Positions 6,383-12,499 of a DNA stretch of 12,499 bases are shown here, one piece after another. Source of the DNA: Actinomycetales bacterium (lineage in GTDB: Bacteria > Actinomycetota > Actinomycetes > S36-B12); NCBI GenBank assembly GCA_017849335.1, contig JAFIHP010000164.1, forward strand, positions 1-12,499, given 5' to 3'. The first letter of the stretch is position 1; every line of letters starts with the position of its first letter. The notes beneath the pieces were generated by a model. That model was not told where the DNA came from and made no database searches. It saw nothing but the letters and a program-made list of their open reading frames with translations. The position numbers were made by a program, and so were the translations under genes.

Positions 6383-6643
6383 ATGGATATCGAGCCGACG
6401 GTGAGCCGTGACGTGCTGCTGCGACTGAAGCGGGCCCGGGGCCAACTGGACGGCGTGATCAACATGATCGAGGACCAGCGCAGCTGCGCCGAGGTCGTCA
6501 CGCAGCTGGCAGCGGTGTCGAAGGCCCTCGACCGGGCGGGGTTCAAGATCGTGGCGTCCGGCCTGCAGCAGTGCATCGAGCACGGTGACGACGCGCCGAT
6601 GACCACCGATGAGCTCGAGAAGCTGTTCTTGTCCCTCGCGTAG
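6383..6643 (+). CDS. CsoR/RcnR-family metal-sensitive repressor (DUF156) lacking the copper-site His
   Basis: This 86-residue all-helical cytoplasmic regulator has the family's normal length. The N-terminal RLKRARGQLDGVINMIED segment is the conserved DNA-facing helix region. Mycobacterial CsoR binds Cu(I) with Cys36, His61 and Cys65. Here the residues at the same spacing are C35, G60 and C64 (RSC and ASGLQQC), so both cysteines remain but the histidine is glycine. H67 lies three residues beyond C64. Cysteine-only members such as CstR sense persulfide, so copper sensing cannot be assumed. The ATG at 6383 was chosen over an upstream in-frame ATG at 6320, because homology starts here and the promoter and operator occupy 6348-6376. 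It is followed after 33 bases by the chaperone gene and then copA, which argues for copper-linked control. Confidence 0.9.
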   Translation: MDIEPTVSRDVLLRLKRARGQLDGVINMIEDQRSCAEVVTQLAAVSKALDRAGFKIVASGLQQCIEHGDDAPMTTDELEKLFLSLA

Positions 6644-6663
6644 GTTGGTCGTGCCAGATCGAC

Positions 6664-6670
6664 GAAGGGA
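6664..6670 (+). promoter_or_regulatory. Ribosome-binding site of the copper chaperone gene
   Basis: GAAGGGA ends six bases before the ATG at 6677 and is one of the few recognisable Shine-Dalgarno sequences in the window. It contrasts with the apparently leaderless first gene of the operon. Confidence 0.6.
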
Positions 6671-6676
6671 ATCCCG

Positions 6677-6892
6677 ATGACCACCTCGACGTTCACCGTG
6701 GCAGGCATGACGTGCGGGCACTGCGTGGCCGCTGTCACCACCGAGCTCTCGGCGATCCCGGGTGTCGGTGAGGTGACCGTCGCGCTCGTGCCGGGCGAGG
6801 AGTCGACGGTCACGGTCGTCAGCGATGCGCCGCTGGACCTCGACGCCGTACGGGCAGCGGTCGACGAGGCGGGCTACGACCTGGTGGGGTGA
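6677..6892 (+). CDS. copZ: CopZ-like copper chaperone (heavy-metal-associated domain)
   Basis: This 71-residue cytoplasmic protein is a single ferredoxin-like HMA domain. The Cu(I)-binding loop GMTCGHC carries C13 and C16, with H15 between them, a variant common in actinobacterial chaperones. Family members pass Cu(I) to the N-terminal domain or membrane entry site of the CopA ATPase. The stop codon overlaps the GTG proposed for copA (GTGA), so chaperone and pump should be made together. It follows the repressor gene by 33 bases in the same operon. Its small size and complete fold show it is not a fragment of copA. The identity of the metal is inferred from the loop and from the adjacent CPC-type ATPase. 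Confidence 0.92.
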   Translation: MTTSTFTVAGMTCGHCVAAVTTELSAIPGVGEVTVALVPGEESTVTVVSDAPLDLDAVRAAVDEAGYDLVG

Positions 6893-9135
6893 ACGGCATG
6901 GCCGCCGAGGTGGACCTGCGCATCGAGGGCATGACCTGCGCGTCGTGTGCGGCACGTATCGAGCGCAAGCTCAACAAGGTCCCCGGCGTCCGGGCGAGCG
7001 TGAACTACGCGACCGAGAAGGCGCATGTCGAGCTGCCCGCCGATGTCACGATCGACGACGCGATCGCGGTGGTCGAAGCGACCGGATACAAGGCGTTCCC
7101 GCCGGCGCCCGTCGTGCCCGAGGACCAGGGACAGGTGCGCCCGGCCGGTCCGGACGACGCGCTGCGGCAGCGACTCGTCATCAGCACCGTCCTGACCGTG
7201 CCCGTCGTGCTCCTGGCCATGGTGCCGGCCCTGCAGTTCGACTACTGGCAGTGGGCGAGCCTCACGCTGGCGGCGCCCGTCGCAGTCTGGGGCGCGTTGC
7301 CGTTCCACCGCGCCGCCTGGGCGAACGCCCGGCACGGGGCCGCGACGATGGACACGCTCGTGAGCCTGGGGATCGTCGCCGCGTTCGCCTGGTCGCTGTA
7401 CGCGCTGTTCCTCGGTGGTGCCGGCGAGCCGGGCATGACGATGACGTTCGCGCTCAACCCGCGGCATGCGGGGACCACGCCCGAGCCTTACCTGGAAGTC
7501 GCCGCGGCGGTCACCTGCTTCCTCCTGCTGGGGCGGTACCTCGAGGCCCGGGCGAAGTCCCGGTCCGGTGAGGCGCTGCGGCAGCTCGCCGAGCTGGGCG
7601 CGAAGGACGCGAGCGTGCTGCGCGACGGCGTGGAGCGGCGGGTCCTGGTCGCCGACCTCGTCGTCGGCGACCGGTTCGTCGTCCGGCCCGGCGAGAAGAT
7701 CGCGACGGACGGCATCGTCGTCGAGGGTGCCTCGGCGGTCGACGCGAGCCTGGTCACCGGGGAGCCCGTCCCCGTCGAGGTCGGGGTCGGCGACGCCGTC
7801 GTCGGCGCGACGGTCAATGTGGGGGGCCGACTCGTCGTCGAGGCGACCGGAGTCGGTGCGGACACCCAGCTGGCACGCATCGCGCGGCTGGTCGAGCAGG
7901 CCCAGTCGGGCAAGGCACCCGTCCAGCGGCTCGCCGACCGGGTCTCCGCGGTGTTCGTCCCGGTCGTCCTCGGCCTGGCGCTGCTGACCCTCGTCGGCTG
8001 GCTGGTGGCCGGGGGCAGCGTCCAGGAGGCGTTCACGGCGGCCGTGGCGGTCCTCATCATCGCGTGCCCGTGCGCGCTCGGCCTGGCGACGCCGACGGCG
8101 CTGCTGGTCGGGACGGGTCGCGGCGCGCAGCTGGGCATCTTGATCAAGGGCCCGGAGGTGCTCGAGTCCACGCGACGCGTCGACACGATCGTCCTGGACA
8201 AGACCGGCACCGTGACCACCGGGCGCATGAGCCTGGTCGACGTCGTCCCGGCGGACGGCGCGGACCGTGACGAGCTGCTGCGGCTGGCCGGGGCGGTCGA
8301 GGACGCCTCGGAGCACCCGGTCGGTCGAGCCATCGCGGTCGGTGCCCGGGCGCGCGGCGGGGACCTGCCGCCCGTCGAGGGCTTCGCTTCCGTTCGAGGT
8401 CGCGGCGTCAGCGGGGTGGTCGACGGCCGGGCCGTGGCCGCCGGCCGCTCGTCGTGGCTGGCCGCCGAGTGGTCGGTCCCGCTGGATGCGGCGCTGACGG
8501 CTGCCCGCGAGCAGCACGAGGCCGCCGGCCGGACGGTCGTGTCGGTCGCCCTCGACGGGCGAGCCGCCGGGATCGTCGTCGTGTCGGACACCGTCAAGCC
8601 GGACGCGGCCGCCGCCGTCGCGGCGTTGCGTGCCCTCGGGCTGGAGCCCACGCTGCTGACCGGCGACAACCCGCGAGCGGCCCGGACGGTCGCGGCGGAG
8701 GTCGGGATCGACGAGGTCATCGCGGAGGTGCTGCCCGAGGAGAAGGTGTCCGCGGTCCGTGACCTGCAGCGCCGCGGCCGGGTCGTCGCCATGGTGGGAG
8801 ACGGCGTCAACGACGCCGCCGCCCTGGCCCAGGCCGACCTCGGCCTCGCGATGGGCACCGGCACCGATGTCGCGATCGAGGCGGCGGACATCACCGTGGT
8901 CCGCGGCGACCTGCTCGCGGTCGCCGACGCGGTGCGCCTGTCCCGTCGGACGCTTCGGATCATCAAGGGCAACCTCTTCTGGGCGTTCGCCTACAACGTG
9001 GCCGCGATCCCGCTGGCGATGGCGGGCCTGCTCAGCCCGCTCGTCGCGGGTGCCGCGATGGCGTTCTCGTCGGTGTTCGTCGTGAGCAACAGCCTGCGGC
9101 TGCGCCGCTTCCGTCCGCTCGGTGCGGGCAGGTGA
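6889..9135 (+). CDS. copA: Copper-exporting P1B-type ATPase CopA
   Basis: This 748-residue membrane pump couples ATP hydrolysis to Cu(I) export across the cytoplasmic membrane. Domains in order: one N-terminal metal-binding domain with GMTCASC (C17, C20); membrane helices; the actuator loop TGEP (290-293); the transmembrane metal site CPC (393-395), diagnostic of Cu+/Ag+ pumps; the phosphorylation motif DKTGT with D437; the SEHP loop with H476-P477; TGDN; and GDGVND (637-642). Final membrane helices contain the YN (FAYNVAAIPLA) and MAFSSVFVVSNSLRLRR segments typical of Cu pumps. The GTG at 6889 overlaps the chaperone stop; the ATG at 6898 is an equally plausible start nine bases later. The 3' end overlaps the next gene by GTGA. 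Nothing is missing or broken. Confidence 0.96.
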   Translation: MNGMAAEVDLRIEGMTCASCAARIERKLNKVPGVRASVNYATEKAHVELPADVTIDDAIAVVEATGYKAFPPAPVVPEDQGQVRPAGPDDALRQRLVISTVLTVPVVLLAMVPALQFDYWQWASLTLAAPVAVWGALPFHRAAWANARHGAATMDTLVSLGIVAAFAWSLYALFLGGAGEPGMTMTFALNPRHAGTTPEPYLEVAAAVTCFLLLGRYLEARAKSRSGEALRQLAELGAKDASVLRDGVERRVLVADLVVGDRFVVRPGEKIATDGIVVEGASAVDASLVTGEPVPVEVGVGDAVVGATVNVGGRLVVEATGVGADTQLARIARLVEQAQSGKAPVQRLADRVSAVFVPVVLGLALLTLVGWLVAGGSVQEAFTAAVAVLIIACPCALGLATPTALLVGTGRGAQLGILIKGPEVLESTRRVDTIVLDKTGTVTTGRMSLVDVVPADGADRDELLRLAGAVEDASEHPVGRAIAVGARARGGDLPPVEGFASVRGRGVSGVVDGRAVAAGRSSWLAAEWSVPLDAALTAAREQHEAAGRTVVSVALDGRAAGIVVVSDTVKPDAAAAVAALRALGLEPTLLTGDNPRAARTVAAEVGIDEVIAEVLPEEKVSAVRDLQRRGRVVAMVGDGVNDAAALAQADLGLAMGTGTDVAIEAADITVVRGDLLAVADAVRLSRRTLRIIKGNLFWAFAYNVAAIPLAMAGLLSPLVAGAAMAFSSVFVVSNSLRLRRFRPLGAGR

Positions 9136-10301
9136 CCCAGCCTGCGTTCGACCCGCAGGCGGTCGACCTCGCGGCGCTGCGCGGGCGGCTCAGCGCGAAG
9201 TACCAGCTGTACCCGCCTGACGTCCTCCCGGCGTGGGTCGCCGAGATGGACTTCCCGCTGGCGGCGCCGATCGCCGCCGCGCTCCACGCGGCGATCGACC
9301 GGTCGGACACCGGCTACCCGTCCGGTGCCGGGGTTGCGGACGCGCTCGCCGCGTTCGCGGGCAGGGCGTGGGGGTGGGAGATCGTGCCGACCCGCGTCCT
9401 CGTCCTCGCGGACGTCCTGACCGGCGTCGCGCAGTCACTGCGGTCCCTCACCGAGCCCGGCGATGCGGTCGTTCTCACCCCGCCGGTCTACCCGCCGTTC
9501 TTCGCGACCGTCGAGAAGGCCAGCGGCCGACGCGTGGTCGACGTGCCGATGACCGGCGATGCGCAGGAGGGCTATGCCCTCGACCTCGACGGGCTGGCCG
9601 CGGCCTTCGCGCGTCCCGACGTCACCGCGTTCGTCCTGTGCTCCCCGCACAACCCGACCGGGACGGTCCCGACTCCCACGGAGCTCGCGACGATCGCCGA
9701 GCTCGCCGCGGAGCACGGCGTAGCGGTCGTGGCCGACGAGATCCACGCGCCGCTGGCGCTCCCCGGTGCGACGCACACGCCGTACCTGTCCGTCGCGAGC
9801 GACGACGTGCCGGCCGTGAGCCTGGTGTCGGCGTCGAAGGCGTGGAACCTGCCCGGGCTGAAGTGCGCGCAGGTCGTCGCGACCGCTCCGGCCCTGCGTC
9901 GCCTGCGGGAACGCGTCCCGCAGGAGGTGCTCCACGGCGCTGGCCACCTGGGGGCGATCGCGGCCGTGGCGGCCTACCGGGACGGCGGCGACTGGCTTCG
10001 TGCCGTCGTGGCGGCCGTCGACGTGAACCGGCGGCTCCTCGCCGACCTGCTCGCCGAGCACATCCCGGGCACGGGCTACCGGCCCCCCGAGGCCACGTAC
10101 CTCGCGTGGCTGGACCTGCGCGCGGTAGCCGACGGGGACGACCCCGCGCGCGTGATGCTGGAGCGCGGCCGGGTGGCCGTCAGCGGTGGCCTGCCGTTCG
10201 GAGCCGGCGGAGCCGGGCACGTCCGCCTGAACCTCGCCACCTCGTCCGCGGTCCTCGTCGAGGCCGTCACCCGGATGGCGCGGGGGCTCGACCCGCGCTG
10301 A
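9132..10301 (+). CDS. MalY/PatB-family PLP-dependent aminotransferase / C-S lyase
   Basis: This 389-residue cytoplasmic fold-type-I PLP enzyme fits the MalY/PatB subgroup, whose members act as cystathionine beta-lyase or cysteine desulfhydrase-type C-S lyases, releasing sulfide or homocysteine, pyruvate and ammonia. Visible features are the N-terminal LPAWVAEMDFP segment, SPHNPTG, the PLP-ring aspartate D202 in VADEIHAPL, and the Schiff-base lysine K236 in SASKAWNLPGLK. The start is a GTG overlapping the copA stop (GTGA), so it is translated as the last member of the copper operon. That is unusual company for a sulfur amino acid enzyme. It might supply or adjust thiol/sulfide pools, or be a chance passenger. 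A plain aminotransferase role cannot be excluded from sequence. A perfect hairpin covers its stop codon. Confidence 0.93.
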   Translation: MTQPAFDPQAVDLAALRGRLSAKYQLYPPDVLPAWVAEMDFPLAAPIAAALHAAIDRSDTGYPSGAGVADALAAFAGRAWGWEIVPTRVLVLADVLTGVAQSLRSLTEPGDAVVLTPPVYPPFFATVEKASGRRVVDVPMTGDAQEGYALDLDGLAAAFARPDVTAFVLCSPHNPTGTVPTPTELATIAELAAEHGVAVVADEIHAPLALPGATHTPYLSVASDDVPAVSLVSASKAWNLPGLKCAQVVATAPALRRLRERVPQEVLHGAGHLGAIAAVAAYRDGGDWLRAVVAAVDVNRRLLADLLAEHIPGTGYRPPEATYLAWLDLRAVADGDDPARVMLERGRVAVSGGLPFGAGGAGHVRLNLATSSAVLVEAVTRMARGLDPR

Positions 10302-10312
10302 CAGCGCGGGTC
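10290..10312 (+). terminator. Perfect GC-rich hairpin over the stop codon ending the copper operon
   Basis: The 10-base arms GACCCGCGCT (10290-10299) and AGCGCGGGTC (10303-10312) pair perfectly around a 3-base loop. The TGA stop (10299-10301) lies at the top of the stem and in the loop. No T-run follows, so it is a U-less candidate terminator, or a 3' stabilising structure, at the operon end. The next gene has its own possible promoter just downstream. Confidence 0.6.
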
Positions 10313-10326
10313 CGCAGGGTCCGTGG

Positions 10327-10332
10327 TCCAAT
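10327..10332 (+). promoter_or_regulatory. Possible -10 element of the SGNH hydrolase gene
   Basis: TCCAAT ends six bases before the GTG at 10339. It is a weak -10 match with no clear -35, but the spacing repeats that seen at csoR and the P450 gene, and no Shine-Dalgarno is visible. Confidence 0.3.
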
Positions 10333-10338
10333 AGCGGC

Positions 10339-10950
10339 GTGCGAAGCAGAGTGCGGTCGATCGTCGTCGCCATCGCGGTGGCCGTGGGCGTGTCGGGTCT
10401 GCTCGCGGCGCCTGCCGAGGCCGCCCGCGACCGGTTCGCGTACGGGGACTCGGTCATGCTCGGGGCCAAGTCGCAGCTCCAGGCCGACGGCTTCCGGGTC
10501 GACGCGCACGAGAGTCGCCAGGCCTACTCCGCGCCGGCGGCGATGCGCAAGAAGGCGGCTCGTCTTCCGCGCAACGTCGTCGTCCACATGGGCACGAACG
10601 GCACCTTCCCCCGCTCGACCTGCGACGCGCTCGTTCGTGCGCTGACGCCCGAGCACCGGCTGTTCCTGGTGACCGTGCACGTCCGGCGGTCGTGGGCTGC
10701 CGGCAACAACCGGATGATCCGCCAGTGCGTGAAGGACCACGCAGCCCAGGGCGTCCGCCTGATCGACTGGGACGCGGCCGCGTCGAAGAGCTCGGGTTGG
10801 CTGTACTCCGACGGGATCCACCTGAAGTCCGCGGGTGCGCGCGGATACGCCCGGCTGCTCGACTCCGCCGTCGACGCCGCGGTGCGCGACGACCGCCTCG
10901 CGGCGATGGCGAAGGCCACCGGGCACGGGCAGGCGGCCGTCGACCGCTGA
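10339..10950 (+). CDS. Small secreted SGNH/GDSL-type hydrolase
   Basis: This 203-residue protein has a Sec signal peptide: a basic start (MRSRVR), a hydrophobic core (about residues 8-24) and a likely cleavage after AEA (28/29). The mature part is a compact SGNH hydrolase: GDS with S38 as nucleophile (block I), MGTNG with N87 (block III), and SDGIH with D158 and H161 (block V). It is smaller than typical esterases. It resembles the SGNH domains that follow acyltransferase-3 domains in OatA-like proteins, here free-standing with no membrane partner. It probably removes or transfers acyl groups on an extracytoplasmic substrate such as cell-wall polysaccharide, but the substrate is not evident. 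The GTG start lies 37 bases after the aminotransferase stop and beyond the hairpin, so it is probably a separate unit. Confidence 0.88.
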   Translation: MRSRVRSIVVAIAVAVGVSGLLAAPAEAARDRFAYGDSVMLGAKSQLQADGFRVDAHESRQAYSAPAAMRKKAARLPRNVVVHMGTNGTFPRSTCDALVRALTPEHRLFLVTVHVRRSWAAGNNRMIRQCVKDHAAQGVRLIDWDAAASKSSGWLYSDGIHLKSAGARGYARLLDSAVDAAVRDDRLAAMAKATGHGQAAVDR

Positions 10951-10952
10951 CC

Positions 10953-10968
10953 TGTGGACTTGATCACA
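10953..10968 (+). promoter_or_regulatory. CRP/GlxR-like binding site upstream of pckG
   Basis: TGTGGACTTGATCACA matches the TGTGA-N6-TCACA pattern of cAMP-receptor-type regulators (GlxR/Crp in Actinobacteria), with one base off in the left half and a perfect right half. The dyad extends to CCTGTG-N8-CACAGG (10951-10970). It begins directly after the SGNH gene stop and lies about 25 bases upstream of the candidate pckG -35 (centre 10960.5 against 10978), a position that would suit an activator. Carbon-source control of PEPCK would make sense; binding is inferred. Confidence 0.55.
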
Positions 10969-10977
10969 GGACAGCGT

Positions 10978-11007
10978 TTGCATGACGTTCGCCGTGATCC
11001 GTACGGT
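10978..11007 (+). promoter_or_regulatory. Putative pckG promoter
   Basis: TTGCAT (10978-10983) as -35 and TACGGT (11002-11007, TAnnnT) as -10, with an 18-base spacer, would start transcription near 11014 and leave a leader of about 70 bases. TGATAC at 11008-11013 is an alternative -10. This is assignment by eye only. Confidence 0.4.
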
Positions 11008-11077
11008 TGATACCGGTGCATCCTGTGACGCATCCCCGTCGCGACAGAGCCCGCCGCGACGATCGCCCGACCGCATC

Positions 11078-11081
11078 GGAG
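11078..11081 (+). promoter_or_regulatory. Ribosome-binding site of pckG
   Basis: GGAG lies five bases before the ATG at 11087 and supports that start, together with the N-terminal homology that follows. Confidence 0.5.
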
Positions 11082-11086
11082 CCCTC

Positions 11087-12499
<1,413 letters not shown>

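Noticed and set aside
6320..6643. Longer csoR-like protein starting at 6320 (107 residues)
   Set aside because: The additional 21 residues would be encoded by the operator and -10 region, and they do not resemble the family.
6874..8972. Long minus-strand frames opposite copA (up to 547 codons)
   Set aside because: CopA is motif-complete on the plus strand. The antisense products are low-complexity Arg/Asp- or Ser/Thr-rich shadows.
11038..11045. GTCGCGAC palindrome in the pckG leader
   Set aside because: Eight-base palindromes of this composition are expected by chance in such GC-rich DNA; no regulator is implied.

Overview
The window is high-GC DNA with strong G/C third-position bias. It carries an actinobacterial gene set: methylmalonyl-CoA mutase with MeaB, a CYP107-like P450, a CsoR/CopZ/CopA copper cluster and a GTP-dependent PEP carboxykinase. 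I infer an Actinomycetota chromosome. A Nocardioides- or Cellulomonas-like relative would fit, but the sequence alone does not fix the genus. It reads as ordinary chromosome: no insertion sequence, integrase, phage gene, CRISPR array, tRNA or rRNA was found.

Layout. (1) 2-1293, plus strand: the last third or less of the B12-binding domain of methylmalonyl-CoA mutase, overlapping the GTPase chaperone gene meaB by ATGA. (2) 1294-1405: a convergent intergenic gap holding a 25-bp-arm inverted repeat. (3) 1406-2602, minus: a cytochrome P450. (4) 2695-3648, minus: an aldo/keto reductase. (5) 6303 down to 3683, minus: a tight run of MFS transporter, a degenerate peptidase S51/class-I glutamine-amidotransferase-like protein, and the tRNA m7G46 methyltransferase trmB, the last two overlapping by ATGA. 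(6) 6348-10301, plus: a CsoR-family repressor with its own operator, a CopZ-like chaperone, a CopA copper ATPase and a MalY/PatB-type PLP C-S lyase, with GTGA overlaps at the last two junctions and a hairpin over the final stop codon. (7) 10339-10950, plus: a small secreted SGNH/GDSL hydrolase. (8) 11087 to the right edge, plus: pckG, truncated by the window, preceded by a CRP/GlxR-like site.

How the genes work together. Mutase and MeaB turn methylmalonyl-CoA into succinyl-CoA and protect the B12 enzyme. The copper operon should sense, chaperone and export Cu(I). Its repressor, however, lacks the histidine of the classical Cys-His-Cys copper site, and the operon ends in a cysteine/cystathionine lyase, so a copper/sulfur link is worth testing. 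PEPCK supplies gluconeogenic PEP and may be under cAMP-receptor-type control.

I did not find a clearly new multi-gene system. The strongest unexplained signals are the large inverted repeat at 1329-1395, the His-less CsoR beside copA with a coupled C-S lyase, and the degenerate S51-like protein translationally coupled to trmB. Several genes also show a -10-like hexamer exactly six bases before the start codon, which suggests leaderless transcripts.
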